64,000 bases of DNA, taken from positions 32,883,600 to 32,947,599 of the forward strand of contig CM065680.1 in NCBI GenBank assembly GCA_017654935.2, given 5' to 3'. Positions 21,991 through 33,600 of the stretch are shown here, piece by piece. The notes beneath the pieces are model-generated. The model had not been told where the DNA came from. It saw only the letters and a program-made list of their open reading frames with translations, and searched no databases. Position 1 is the first letter of the stretch. The number at the start of each line of letters is the position of its first letter. A program made the translations under genes and the position numbers. This stretch comes from Phymorhynchus buccinoides. Its lineage: Eukaryota > Mollusca > Gastropoda > Neogastropoda > Raphitomidae.

Positions 21991-22809
21991 TTCTGTTTTT
22001 TTTTGTAGTTATATTTCAGTGTGTGGTGTGTGTGTTGGCGTGTGTGTGGTGTTGTGGTTTTTGTGTGTGTGTTTGTGGTGGTTGTTGTTAAATGGGAATG
22101 TTTTTGTAGCTATATTTTCATTGTAATCCATGAATAGATGTTCTTCTAGATATGTTTTGCGCTATATAAATACTATTATTATTTATTCCAATATCTAAAC
22201 TCTCTTCGGTCCCAAAATAATGCAAATCACAACCAAATTCCACCCATTTTTGCCTGTGGAAGTCAATGGAAAAACCCCTGACAATGGTTCCACTTCATGC
22301 AGCAGTTTACGGACTTCCTCTTAAGATTTATAGTCCTCCAAAAATTCAGTCATCAAAACACTGAGATGGTAAAAAAAAAAGCCTTCTAGTTTTACTAGGT
22401 TTGGTTCAGGTTCTAAATATGTATATGAATGATGTCATTAACATTTCACAAGTAGCAGTATGTGGTAAAAAATATTATCACAAAATTATGGCTTATATTT
22501 TGTTCAAGAAAGATATACAAAGAAAAGGGAAGTGTAAGAGACTAAATGTACTAGAGATTCTGTGCGGAAACCCATGCGCAATCCGTAAAACTAAAACAAA
22601 TAAGGGAAAAGATTTGCGCACATGTCCGTATTTCCCCTAATCCGTACATTTTTTACCCTTCTTTCTTTTACTTATGGGTTTCCGTACGGAACTTACGCGT
22701 CCAATGTGAACCCGCCCTTAGACAATCTAAAAGGAAGCCCCCCCCCCCCCTCCTCTCCTATATAAAACAAAACACAACAAACAACAAACAAACAAAAAAC
22801 CCAGATAGA

Positions 22810-22878
22810 GAACTAGATCCTGTCCCTGATAATGCCCTTCATCATTGGCTCCGATGTGTTGCAAACGCCCTGAAAGCT
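22810..22878 (-). pseudogene. Probable ARMC8 eighth exon, frame broken
   Basis: The minus strand after CCCCAG at 22,884-22,879 reads AFRAF in one frame and IGANDEG in the next. Vertebrate ARMC8 has AAFKLYASLGANDED at the same place after the preceding exon. One or two indels break the frame, as expected from the error-rich neighbour. Sequencing error is likelier than true decay. Confidence 0.4.
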
Positions 22879-25800
22879 CTGGGGTGGGGTAGGTTCAGTT
22901 GGTTACTCCAGTTCACATCCTGCACATCACCACAAAAAATGCATCTAATGATCACCACAATAAAAGAACCACAAACATGTCAATTTAGGATATGTTGGAA
23001 AGTTTGAAATTACCTCAAAGCATTTTGTGCATAATATGTATATATCCAAACCCATATGCACACCATAATATGCAGTCCACATTCAATGTGGTGGTATTCA
23101 CTGTAGGAGAGGTACACTGACAGTGCCCAGATGCAATGGTCACTCAACCCCCATTCCTACCCCCAACAACTCCAACTGACCTTTTTCTGTGTATTTCGAG
23201 CATCTATCTGGTGACACTCGGTGAAGGAGAGGTACAGTGACAGGGCACTGATGTAGTGATCACACACACATTAACACATACAAAATGTAGCTGACCTTTT
23301 TCTTTGTGTTTCTGGAGTCAATCTGGTGGCACTCGGTGTAGGAGAGGTAGAGGGCCAGGGCCTTGATGCAGTGGTCGCAGATGGAGGCGGTGGCCTGCAG
23401 CTTCTGGTCCAGGTCGATCAGGAAGGCCAGCGTCTCCGCCCCTTCCACGTTCTCATGAAACGTGCGGTCCTTCTTGCACATACGCACCAGCGTGTGCAGC
23501 GTCTGAAAGTATCAAAAGAGGAACAGCTAAGATAACATGAGAACAAACATTGATGATAATAAACTGAAAGGAACAGATGTCTAAGTTAATAACGGGATAA
23601 TGAGCTCCCTGCAAAGGGAGTTAAGCGCTCTATAAATAACCATTATTATTATTATTATTATTACGTCTAAAAGCCGCCTCAAACTCTTCTAGTTCTACCC
23701 ATTCGAATGAAACTGTTTGTGACCTTCTCACAGTTTTCCCTTTCTTTTTACAGTGTGGGTAGAAATCACCCACACTGTCGATTGAAATTCCTTCAACTGG
23801 TCGAAAGAATTGGCGACCGCACCTTTTATTGAATTGTCTTTACAAATTATTTAAACAAAAATGTGAAATCCCATCAATCAATTACAATAAACAAATAATG
23901 ACACACGAAAAGGAATTCCCCTGATAATGAAAAAAGAAGAAGGAATGGTAGTAAACTACCCTTTCACTAGAAACGTTTCTGGCAAAAGCGACACGCAGAA
24001 TAGCACTGCACACTTTAACTACAGATATTGGTCACAAGAGCCCTCACCTCCAAAACAATCTTGTCATCTATCAGGAACATGCTGTTCTGGTCCGTCCTCT
24101 CCTCCTGGCCTCGGAACAGGTAGGCCAGACACTTGGCGGCGGCCATCTGCATTTCTGAGGTCTTGTCTCGACTCTGCAGCTTCCTGATCATTTCCAGCAC
24201 TCGTTCCCCGTCTACATTAGCTGCACAGAATGGAAACATCTGTGAGAAATCCTGATCATCTTCAACATGTGTTCCCCGTCTCTTCAACATGTGTTCCCCA
24301 TCTACATTAGCTGCACAGAATGGAAACATCTGTGAGAAATCCTGATCATCTTCAACATGTGTTCCCCATCTACATTAGCTGCACAGAATGGAAACATCTG
24401 TGAGAAATCCTGATCATCTTCAACATGTGTTCCCCGTCTACATTAGCTGCACAGAATGGAAACATCTGTGAGAAATCCTGATCATCTTCAACATGTGTTC
24501 CCCATCTACATTAGCTGCACAGAATGGAAACATCTGTGAGAAATCCTGATCATCTTCAACATGTGTTCCCCATCTACATTAGCTGCACAGAATGGAAACA
24601 TCTGTGATAAATCCTGATCATCTTCAACATGTGTTCCCCGTCTACATTAGCTGCACAGAATGGAAACATCTGTGAGAAATCCTGATCATCTTCAACATGT
24701 GTTCCCCATCTACATTAGCTGCACAGAATGGAAACATCTGTGAGAAATCCTGATCATCTTCAACATGTGTTCCCCATCTACATTAGCTGCACAGAATGGA
24801 AACATCTGTGAGAAATCCTGATCATCTTCAACATGTGTTCCCCGTCTACATTAGCTGCACAGAATGGAAACATCTGTGATAAATCCTGATCATCTTCAAC
24901 ATGTCTTCCCCGTCTACACAGAATGGAAACATGTCTTCCCCGTCTACACAGAATGGAAACATCTGTGAGAAATCCTGATCATCTTCAACATGTGTTCCCC
25001 ATCTACATTAGCTGCACAGAATGGAAACATCTGTGAGAAATCCTGATCATCTTCAACATGTGTTCCCCGTCTACATTAGCTGCACAGAATGGAAACATCT
25101 GTGAGAAATCCTGATCATCTTCAACATGTGTTCCCCTTCCACATTAGCAGCATATCAAACAATTGTGAGAAATCATGATCATCTCCGACACAAGTTTCCT
25201 ATCCACATTAGCAGCATATCAAACAATTGTGAGAAATCATGATCATCTCTGACACAAGTTTCCTATCCACATTAGCAGCACATCAAACAATTGTGAGAAA
25301 TCATGATCATCTCCAACAAGTTTCCTATCCACATTAGCAGCACATCAAACAATTGTGATAAATCATGAACGTCTCCAACACAAGTTTCCTATCCACATTA
25401 GCAGCACATCAAACAATTGTGAGAAATCCTGATAATCTCCAACACAAGTTTCAGCACATCAAACAACAATTGTGAGAAATCATGATCATCTCCGACACAA
25501 GTTTTCATCATTAGCAGCACATCAAACAATTGTGATAAATTATGATCATCTCCAATACAAGTTTCCTATCCAAATTAGCAGCACATCAAACAATTGTGAT
25601 AAATTATGATCATCTCCAATACAAGTTTCCTATCCACATCAGCAGCACATCAAAGGCAACAACTGCGAGAATGCTGCTGCAAAATAACAAAATGAATTCC
25701 AGCTAATCGCATGCACACAGACAACATTATTGTCAACATTATCAACATCTTGGAAATGAAACAGAAGAAAACTTCTTTTAACAAACTTTAAAGCTAACTT

Positions 25801-28546
25801 TCTCGCTCCTACGCTCAGACTTAATTATCCTACTTTGTATATTGGAATAGCTGGTGATATTTTTCCTATTGGAATTTAGAGTACTGCTTTCTTCATTGTA
25901 AAAGATTAATCCCAGAAAGTCTCTTTTCTTTCTTTTTAAGGCACAATGTCTTTCTCTTTTTCATAAAAAAAAGAGAAAGAAATGGACAACTTGCTTCTTG
26001 CGGAGCACGTACACCTTCCACACATAATTTGATAATTTCTAATCAATTGATCTGAAAGGTTCTTATGGATATTAAGCACAACTAGCTGACTATCAACCAA
26101 GGATAAAGGAAAATCATGCAACACTAATCATGTTAACAAAACAGCTGTTGATGACATACCTCTGAGAACTGCCATGCAAGCATTTGTGTTTTTGTGGCAC
26201 AAAGCGGCAAAGAACTTAAGGACAGGCATTTGTATCTGAAACAGGAAGCATAATCATGATCAGATGATGCCTGGCTATAGCATAACTTAAATCATGGGTA
26301 GAAGCACTGACCCAGTGATGTCCCAAGGTCCCGGTCATAGGCCACTGACCTATTAAAATTGAAAATGTCCTGTCTATTGTGTTCTCCCCTGTCAGGACAA
26401 ATGTCTGATTAAATTTTAAACACCGGCACGCTTTGTCTTATTGATTTCTGCAAGAGCTAGGACACTGTCCTATTGATTTCTCTTGTCTCAGGACAATTTG
26501 TCTTATCATTTTCCGACCCTCGGTACATCCCTGCTGACCCAAACTAAGACCTGTTTACCCCCTCCACAAGTCTTGAGTAGTCTGGATAGCTGAAATGAGT
26601 AGCTTTGGTGCGAAATGTGTAGTTGTATTCATTAAACCATCAAATAATGTTCACTGAAAATGAGTAGTAATCAAGAATTAAAGAGCATTGTTTTCAGTTT
26701 TGAAGAGTAGTAGAGGTCCAAATTGAGTAGAATACTACTCGAAAAGAGAAGAGTAAACAGGTCTGCATACCTTTTATCTTAGTCTCCCACTCAATACCAC
26801 ACCCCACGAAACCCTGCCTCACCCCACCCCTTTCCCAATGCATGCATCCACATGAGTGCACCTGGAAAGACTATAACATTAAATACTGCTTTGATTGTTT
26901 TTGTTTTTGATGCAACATTTTGCCATTCTTTGTTTCTTAATTTTAACCTGACAGTTCACAGTTAGGCATGTATCAGCTTTGACTTGCTTGAAAATGCTTA
27001 AGTATGTGATTCAACCTGAAATTGATCTGACAATAAACTCAGTCAGTCAATGCAGCGTGTATTCACGAATCAACCAGACACAATCTAGGCGATAGTCTAA
27101 GCGTTGGTCACCTTGTACATTGTGCTGCTGCCCAGCAATGGAGCCATGGCCTGGATGGCTCCCGTGTTCAGCAGGCTGTCCTGGTGCTCTTGACGCTGAA
27201 AAACCCCATGAACGGAACAGTGGTATATGGCCCCTGAGTGATACAAGCTGGTCTATACAAGTCAGGGCTCCCAGAGACCCCCATTTGGGGGTATATGAAG
27301 TACTAAAATTCTAAAGGACCCTCTAAAAGAATGTGCAGGGGGTCCCAGGGATGCACTAGAAAAATTCTTTTTTTAGCATTCACAATGCCACTGGGACCCT
27401 CTATCCCGCCTCTAGGACCCTCTATACTGTAAGTGAAGGAGTCCCTGGGACCCCTTGTTTTGCGGGACGATTGGGAGCCCTGCAAGTGCTTAAAAGTGCC
27501 ACATTTTTCGTAAATGATGCATGACTTTATAAGGAAAGTACTAAAAACTGCTTGTTCAGACTATTGAAACAAAACATAAAAGTGAAATAAGTTTGCATGA
27601 AATCATGAGTACCGTACTCTAACGTGAGTTCAAATACTTAGAATTTTGTTTATTTCAACAGCCACACTTATTTTACAAATTGTGGTAAACACACTTTGTT
27701 AACCTATAATAAGCAATCAATAAGTGTTTGTCTGTGCCTAACAATCAATTCAAATTTTTAAAAAATGAAAGAAAGATATAAGCAGAAATACAGGAAGGAA
27801 TAAAGAGAGGGAAAATGTCTAAAGAAAAAAAGAAAAAAAGCAGCAGAAGACAAAAGTTCTGCTTCTTAAATGTCACGATAAAAACCAACTTAGAAAGAAA
27901 GGAAGAAAGAAGGAAAAGAAAGGAGACCCCAACTGTTGCGGAAAAAACCCAACCCAACCAAAAGTCCCAACAAAAACCAACCGTGCAAGAGTTGGCCAAA
28001 ATGTTGGCGATGGTTTCCTTCGTCCACACTGACCGGTTTATGATGCCCAGTAAATGTGGAATGACAGCACTTTCCTGTTAACCATACATATAATTATTAA
28101 GTAAAAGATCATGACTTCATATTTAGAGTACTGACAAGTCTATGCGTTGGTTGGGTCAGTAAGCACCCCCTTTGAAATCGTAAAGAAATCACGCCATGCT
28201 TATATAATTTTTTTCCAATGATGTTTATTTCTTCCAGCTACCATTTTTCAACCGAAAGAGACCAACTTTCATGGAGTTAGAAGGTAAGATCTGAATCTAC
28301 TCATTTTACTTAATGGTTTCCTTTACGCACTTGGTGTGGGGTGAAAGTTGATATGGTTACATATAAGTGTATTGTATTCAAACTTGATTGAGAATGTGAA
28401 TGTGGTCTCTATGTTTCTTCTTAAAATGTTCATATTGTAACTATTTTACTCTTGTATAATTAATTGTGTGTGAGTGTGTGCGACACACTGATCAAGCATG
28501 ACAAGAGCATGTATGTGTGTGTATGTGCGTGCGCGCGCGCGCGCGC

Positions 28547-28577
<31 letters not shown>

Positions 28578-30937
28578 TGTGTGTAAGGAAGTAAGAGAAC
28601 GTAGCGTGCAAGCATCGTGCTTATTTTACTTTCTAATGATTAATTATTTGTTTGCCTTTAATGTTCTTGTTATCAATGTAAAGCGCACTGAGCTCATGTG
28701 AGAAAGAGCACTATATAAATTCCCATTATTATTATTATTATATACATAAAAATTGCGTCAAATCACTCTCCAAACTATATATTGACACAACACAGATTGT
28801 CTCCTTTGTACTAATAAAAATTTAAAGCAACTACAACTCTGTATTAGTCCACAATAAAGGAACTAAACCAGTCACCTAAGGTCACTTTGTCTCTAATTTT
28901 GGCATTTTTCGGCTCACCCACTACCTTGCATCACGTCAGTACTTTCATCCACCTTCAAACTGTTCATGATGATATGCGTTGGTAAGAGGAATGTCCAAAT
29001 GTTTACAAAAAATTATTTGATTGCACTTCTCTGCATCTTACTGCTCAATAATTACATTGTTTCTGGCTGCTACCTTCAGTTTTCAATGTGCTTTCAATAT
29101 GGATGCCAAAACAAGTCAAGAGGAGCAACTCTGAGTGTCTTTGCGACTGATTTAATGTACTAACATTATTTCTTTTGGATGACCATTTCATAGTTGTGAT
29201 TTAGAGAGCCAGCTATTTTTAAATAATTTTTGAAGTTACATACCCAAATTCTCATTTTCAATTAAACAAACTACATAATGTGCACTGACCTGGTACATGA
29301 GATCCACGGGAGGCTTGGGCGCCATAAAAATAGTGCGCAAACAACGCAGACATGCTTCAACGTAGACAGGGCTGGGGTTGAATAAACCTAGAAATGAGGA
29401 AAAAGAAAAACTCTGTGAGTGAGAATAACGCTTACATACACATCTCCTACTGTTTTTTGTTTTAGTACCAGTAGTTTATTTTTCATAAACAAAACAGAGA
29501 AATTGCAGGGACAAAAAAGAAGTCAGCGCATGGAAGGTATGTCAAATCAGTGGTAGCAATGTAACATTGTACATCAATTTAAACATGAAATATTTCTGAC
29601 ACATTTTATCTGGCTTCTGAATTTAAATATTGCAGGTATTCATTAACTGAAGGACATGAATTGATGGGGAAAAAGAGAAGCATGTCAAAAACTATTTAGT
29701 ATACTTTCACAAATTCCATGAAATGGGAACACAATAGCTCAACGCCTGTTTATGTTTTATTTGATAGCATAGACTGAAAAATAGTGTATACAGTTTATGA
29801 CAAATAATTTCATCTCATTGTCTGAAGCAAATCAGACTGACAGACAGATGTAAATCATGTGCACAGACACCACTGGATCAGACCCAGAGAAAAGGATCGA
29901 GAGAGCAGGGAAGAGAGAGAAAGAGACAGAGAGACAAACAGAACTGAGACATAGAAAGATATAAGCACAAAAAGACAAGTTGTTTTCATTTAATACACGC
30001 CAAACACTACAAATCAGAAAGAAAATAATAATAATAATAATAAGCATTTATAGCGCCTAATCTTAAAAAAGCCCTAAGCGCTTACAATAATAAATGAATA
30101 AACCAGCAAGCAATATAAATAAAGAAATGACAATAATATATTATACACACGCGCGCACGCGCACGCACTAAACACAGACACACGCACGCACTAAACAGAC
30201 ACACACACACAAACGAACGCACCACACACGCACACACACACACGCACATACTACATGCATGCACACAAACACACGCGGATGGAAGGGGCACAGTACTTTG
30301 AAAAAAAATATAGCAGGCTATGATTTGAAAAGAGTAGTTTTGAAAAAAGAAAAGTTTGTGTCATACCTGTGTATACCTTGTAACTGCGCCTTATAATGTG
30401 ACCGATAATATAGTGAGAAGCTATAATTACAAAAATCTGAATTTTGTGTCAAATTTGGGGGCTGCGCCTTATAATCAGGTGTGCTTGTAGTCCGTAAAAT
30501 ACGGTAATTATTACACACATAATTATGTGCATTTCTGACATTCAAAACCAGTCTTCAGACCACAGCGTCACTAAACGACACAAATTTTCACCTAACACAC
30601 AGATCATGTACAACATGTCCAGACATGTATGGTTGAGCATAGACTCAAATGTGTGCCTGCATAGAACAATAAACATACTAAACAATAAGCACAATATGCC
30701 ATGAACCAACAGGAAAAGAAGATGTGCACACAAATAGTAAGCTAGTAAGCAAGGACGAGCCAGCCGGAAAGGAGAAAGAAGCCTCCATGAGGACCTCTGA
30801 GGAGGACGGGCACGGTTCCATCGTCGACCAGCTGATGGATCTCCTTCTCCGAGCCAAAGGCCAGGCTGCCCAGCAGAATCACCGCCTGAGTGCGCAGCTC
30901 CAGGGGGACACCCTCCTCCAGCATCCAGTCACGCAGC
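22810..30937 (-). CDS. ARMC8, left-arm copy (internal exons)
   Basis: Seven intact exons on the minus strand, in order 30937-30795, 29387-29290, 28074-27982, 27195-27112, 26235-26160, 24220-24048 and 23502-23296, plus a damaged eighth near 22,878-22,810. The spliced frame is open across the seven and follows vertebrate ARMC8: LLGSLAFGSE, YVEACLRCLRTIF, VIPHLLGIINRS, LLNTGAIQAMAPLL, VLKFFAAL, EMQMAAAKCLAYLFRG, LVRMCKKDR, ENVEGAETLAFLIDLD. ARMC8 is an armadillo-repeat subunit of the CTLH/GID E3 ubiquitin ligase (GID5/Vid28 counterpart) that holds the substrate receptor. The first exons are absent: upstream of the exon at 30,937 the sequence runs into a DIRS-type element and the palindrome centre. 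The last exons would lie in the error-rich segment. Whether this copy and the right-arm copy are alleles or paralogues cannot be told from sequence. Confidence 0.85.
23095..23262 (-). repeat. Downstream tandem copies of the ARMC8 '7' exon end (left arm)
   Basis: After the exon donor at 23,295, the minus strand holds a copy encoding ISALSLYLSFTECHQIDARN ending in its own donor-like AAG/GTCAG near 23,182, then a more decayed second copy. Both are homologous to 44,464-44,663 in the right arm. Confidence 0.75.
23296..23502 (-). CDS. ARMC8 exon '7' (left copy)
   Basis: 207 nt, phase 0-0, starting TLHTLVRMCKKDR and containing VEGAETLAFLIDLDQKLQ and CDHCIKALALYLSY. Donor GTCAGC follows AAAAAG. Differs from the right copy only at synonymous sites such as CACG/CACA near 23,460. 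Confidence 0.88.
23580..23662 (+). repeat. SINE-like 3' end with (ATT)n tail
   Basis: GTTAAGCGCTCTATAAATAA followed by ATT repeats. Mirrored at 44,060-44,135. Confidence 0.6.
24048..24220 (-). CDS. ARMC8 exon '6' (left copy)
   Basis: 173 nt, entering in phase 1 and ending in phase 0. Encodes ANVDGERVLEMIRKLQSRDK and EMQMAAAKCLAYLFRG. The acceptor GTGCAG at 24,226-24,221 is the innermost of a long series of near-identical acceptors in the adjoining minisatellite. Confidence 0.88.
24221..25660 (-). repeat. Exon-edge minisatellite upstream of ARMC8 '6' (left arm)
   Basis: About 13 units of 68 bp (24,221 to about 25,135), then about 8 units of a related 64-bp variant. Each 68-bp unit read on the minus strand holds TGTTTCCATTCTGTGCAG, the real acceptor region, followed by about 40 bases copied from the start of the exon. 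Units are not separated by unique spacers, so this is not CRISPR-like. Confidence 0.95.
26160..26235 (-). CDS. ARMC8 exon '5' (left copy)
   Basis: 76 nt, phase 0 to 1, peptide IQMPVLKFFAALCHKN then TNACMAVLR. AG/GT borders. Identical in position and content to 41,104-41,179. Confidence 0.86.
27112..27195 (-). CDS. ARMC8 exon '4' (left copy)
   Basis: 84 nt, phase 0-0, peptide RQEHQDSLLNTGAIQAMAP then LLGSSTMYK. Acceptor TTTTTCAG, donor GTGACC. Confidence 0.86.
27263..27482 (+). mobile_element. 220-bp non-autonomous element, CAGGGCTCCC TIR
   Basis: Begins CAGGGCTCCCAGAGACCCCC and ends TTGGGAGCCCTG, flanked by CAAGT on both sides (5-bp duplication). Internal GGGTCCC and GGACCCTCTA motifs are arranged as inverted repeats. 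Four copies occur in the window, two per palindrome arm. hAT-like ends but a 5-bp duplication; family not assigned. Confidence 0.82.
27982..28074 (-). CDS. ARMC8 exon '3' (left copy)
   Basis: 93 nt, phase 0-0, peptide ESAVIPHLLGIINRS then VWTKETIANILANSCT. Acceptor AACAG, donor GTTGGT. Confidence 0.87.
28526..28584. repeat. (CG)n(TG)n microsatellite
   Basis: About 18 CG then about 13 TG units. The mirror site at 38,775-38,822 is shorter in CG, so array length differs between the arms. Confidence 0.93.
28660..28741 (+). repeat. SINE-like 3' end with (ATT)n tail
   Basis: GTAAAGCGCACTGAGCTC, then GAGCACTATATAAATTCCC and an ATT tail. Mirrored at about 38,622-38,690. Confidence 0.6.
29290..29387 (-). 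CDS. ARMC8 exon '2' (left copy)
   Basis: 98 nt, phase 1 to 0, peptide LFNPSPVYVEACLRCLRTIF then MAPKPPVDLMYQ. The central residues are nearly identical to vertebrate ARMC8. Acceptor TTTCTAG, donor GTCAGT. Confidence 0.9.
30028..30095 (-). repeat. SINE-like 3' end with (ATT)n tail
   Basis: Minus strand: AAGCGCTTAGGGC, GATTAGGCGCTATAAATGC, ATT tail. Mirrored at 37,262-37,338. Confidence 0.6.
30795..30937 (-). CDS. ARMC8 exon '1' of those visible (left copy)
   Basis: 143 nt, entering in phase 2 and ending in phase 1. Peptide LRDWMLEEGVPLELRTQAV, ILLGSLAFGSEKEIHQLVDD, GTVPVLLR. The donor reads GTCCTC, weak after the GT, but the join to the next exon restores the conserved LLRG-LFNPS stretch. 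Earlier ARMC8 exons are not present towards the palindrome centre. Confidence 0.87.
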
Positions 30938-30992
30938 CTGTGCCAAGAGGAATTAGGGACAATGTCATTTCGTTTGCACTATTTTACGGAGT

Positions 30993-31199
30993 CAGGGCTC
31001 CCAATCGTCCCACAAAACAAGGGGTCCCAGGGACTCCATCACTTACAGTATAGAGGGTCCTAGAGGCGGGATAGAGGGTCCCAGTGGTATTGCGAATGCT
31101 AAAAAGAATGTTTCTAGTGCATCCCTGGGACCCCCTGCACATTCTTTTAGAGGGTCCTGTAGAATTTTAGTGCTTCATAGACCCCCAAATGTGGGTCCC
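30993..31199 (-). mobile_element. 220-bp CAGGGCTCCC element, truncated
   Basis: Same family as 27,263-27,482. One end is intact (at 30,993). The other terminus and its ACTCC duplication, intact in the right arm at 36,163-36,167, are missing here, so this arm carries a deletion. Confidence 0.8.
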
Positions 31200-31205
31200 T
31201 TTGGT

Positions 31206-33556
31206 TGTTTTGAGTGTTGGTAAGTATTTAATTATATAGATAGTAAGATTAATAAAAATCTACCAATCTATTATAATCATACTGTACCAACACTCAAAAC
31301 AATAGCAGACTACCAACGAGGAGGAGGGTGATGCGATCAAGCGAACAAGGGAAGAATGAAAACCAACACACAGTATATATATTCAAACTCCCTAAACATC
31401 ACATCTAAAACTCCATAATACTCCAATCTCTTTTCCCCCATAGGTCATACATGACTTACCCCAGAAGGGAACGGTCGAGAAACACTACTCTCGATAGTTA
31501 AACAGGAGATGGGAGTACGACAGTCCGCCTGATGGCAGACAAGAGGTCGTCTGACCTCTTGATGGATACGTCCCAGGTAGAAACTAAGGAACGTATTGAC
31601 GGAACGCCATGTGGCCAACTCCATGACCTTGGCGAGGGGGACTTATCTGGAGAGCGCCAGGGAAGAACTGATTGCCCGAACTTCATACGCTCAGATGGGG
31701 TTGTCCGGCAAAGAAGAACTAGAGATGGCGTAAGACAGCTTAACAGTTTCTACCAGCCACCTAGAGAAAGTAGACTTGGATAGGTCCTTGCCATACCGTT
31801 GTTCAGAGAAAAGAACAGACGCCTCCTAGAACCCCTGAAGGAGCTAGTGCGGGACAGATAGTACCTAGAAAGAGAACTGGACAAATGTGAATCTCTGAGA
31901 CATAACCGCGCCACGTACCTCAGGTAGAAGTTGAAGAACGTGTTGACCGACTTCCAGTAGGGGGCTGACACGATATTAACCAAGGGAACCCCTTCAACGA
32001 GAGCGAGCGAGGCGCTGATTGCGCGCGGCTCGTGAACCCTGATAGAGCCGGATGGCGGGCTAACGAGAGACTGAGAGTAGGTTAGCCTGACACAGTCTAA
32101 CAACCACGTCTTTAGCGTACTTAGGGCTAATAGAAAGAAAGAATCTTCTTCTAGAGCCCCTAAAACCTAGGGTTCTAGACAGGTAGGATCTGAGCGCGCG
32201 GACCGGACAGAAAAAACGGTCCGCGACGCACGAGCAGAGAATTGACCGCAAACTGGAGATAGAGAGAAGAGGAGACTCAACATCGCCGGGCTGATTCTTT
32301 GTCCTGAACCCGGGCAAAAAGCAAAGCAAAACGGTCGATAAATCCTCCGCGAACTCGACTTCCCTGGAGAGCCCGCTAAGGGAGTGGAGGCAACTGACCC
32401 GTCTGGCAGACGCGAGAGCAATCAAGAACACCATCCTGAAAGTAAGGACCTTGAGAGAGAGGGAAGCGAGAGGTTCACAGCGATCCCTTAGATAATTCTA
32501 AACAAGAAACACGTCCCATTGCGGGACCCGGACAGTCCTCGCCGGGGCCCGCAAAAGCACTGTGTCCAAAATGTGGGACACCCGCGGAGCGGAGAGCATA
32601 GAGGTTCGATCAAAACCTAAGGCCAACAAAACGGTGTCAAACAGAGAAGCCCCGTAGTCAGAGAGGGTCTGAGCAGAGAGGTCCTTAGTCCTGCGCAAGT
32701 GGGGCAGGGACTCCACAAACTGGACTGTGGTAGGGCGCAGAGCGTCCCATTTCTTGCGCGCGCAGAAAAGAACCATGCCTTCCAGCGCAAATCGCACAAA
32801 GGATTGGAAAGAGTGGAGCAAACAATTGTCCCAATCATAAAGTGCAAAAAACCCTGCTTCTTTGCTTCTGTATACAAAGTTGACAGGGCCACAACGTGGC
32901 ATATTCCAAAAAATTGCTGAAGTGCCGATACGACAGAGTTTCTGCACTACGTAAAAAGATTTACGTTCGAAGCAGACTAAAAGGATACTTGCTGGAAGAT
33001 GGAAACGTGACGTAGAGACGAACAGAAAAGGCAACAAAGTAGCAATCGTCTGACGTAAAAACTTAGCAGATGACGCTGAAAAGCTCATCCTGCGATTGCA
33101 ACAAGATGGCGAGAAGCGAAACATTGTATCCAAGTGACATCAAGACACCGGAACATTGTATCCAAGTGACGTCAAGACACAGCGGTAAAATCCATTTAAA
33201 CGGTACCGACTTGGAACGATTCGCCAAAAACCAACATAGACCTGTTGAAAGGGAATGAAAACCCAAATGACGAGAAAAGGAGAACTAACGGATGGGAACT
33301 GAAGATTAGGTTCGGTGTAGCAGAGAAAACCGTTTCAACGGCCTTGACTTGCAACGAGAAGCCAAAGTGAAACAATTAAGGCCTGAAGAAAGGCAAAGAT
33401 CACTCAGTTGAACAACCAAGTGATCGCGGGCCAGTTAGAGACTGGTGAGATTATATTTAATTGGAGCCGTTGAAGCAACCGCTGGACATTACTCAAACGA
33501 GTCAAACGGCGAAAAAGACGGTTGAGCACGGAAGGCCAAAATAACCAGGGGGTTCT
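31206..33556 (-). mobile_element. DIRS-type tyrosine-recombinase element remnant (left)
   Basis: The distal end carries TGTTTTGAGTGTTGGTA (31,206-31,222) and its inverse (31,285-31,301). Inside is a recombinase pseudogene read on the minus strand; the other side ends at the palindrome centre. No reverse transcriptase is present. DIRS assignment rests on the recombinase style and on inverted terminal-type repeats. Confidence 0.65.
31498..33133 (-). pseudogene. Tyrosine recombinase, broken (left copy)
   Basis: Minus-strand order: N-terminal SAM-like part (VESLPHLRRTKDLSAQTLSD), EPLASLSLKVLTF and FLIALASARRVSCLHSL with the first catalytic Arg, CPVRALRSYLSRT, FRGSRRR, then HEPRAISASLALVEGVP and YWKSVNTFFNFYLR with the HxxR box and nucleophile Tyr. 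A stop (TAG) after VPQWDVFLV and a frameshift near 32,100 break it. A second FRGSRRR-to-Tyr module follows, as in the right copy. Confidence 0.72.
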
Positions 33557-33600
33557 TCTAGAACCCCCTGGTTATTTTGGCCTTCCGTGCTCAACCGTCT
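33520..33600. repeat. Palindrome centre
   Basis: GGGGGTTCT (33548-33556), a 3-base spacer TCT, then AGAACCCCC (33560-33568), with pairing continuing outwards for kilobases. Such a structure would form an extreme hairpin. Divergence between arms first appears about 400-600 bp from the centre. Confidence 0.95.

Larger units (their letters stand above)
10501..22750. other. Error-rich, probably unpolished segment
   Basis: Homopolymers are inflated throughout, tandem repeats drift by single-base indels, and copies of known repeats are corrupted. The SINE copy near 18,945-18,970 has long A and T runs where the copy at 57,680-57,700 reads GAAAAAGTTGTCATTTGG. Reading frames are therefore unreliable and I call no gene in it. 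It continues without a gap into the ARMC8 left arm, so the missing 3' ARMC8 exons may be hidden here on the minus strand. Confidence 0.7.
23095..33556 (-). repeat. Left arm of giant inverted repeat
   Basis: This arm is the reverse complement of 33,560 to about 44,665. It includes ARMC8 exons, introns, two 220-bp elements, a minisatellite and a recombinase remnant. Relative to the right arm it lacks about 260 bp near 31,200 and about 220 bp near 30,770. It has about 13 rather than about 20 68-bp repeat units, and scattered SNPs. Pairing is almost perfect near the centre. Confidence 0.95.

Noticed and set aside
23326..23535. Plus-strand open frame of 69 codons
   Set aside because: Antisense shadow of the ARMC8 '7' exon on the minus strand.
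24221..25660. Regular repeats resembling a CRISPR array
   Set aside because: Units are contiguous with no unique spacers, contain exon sequence, and lie in an animal intron.
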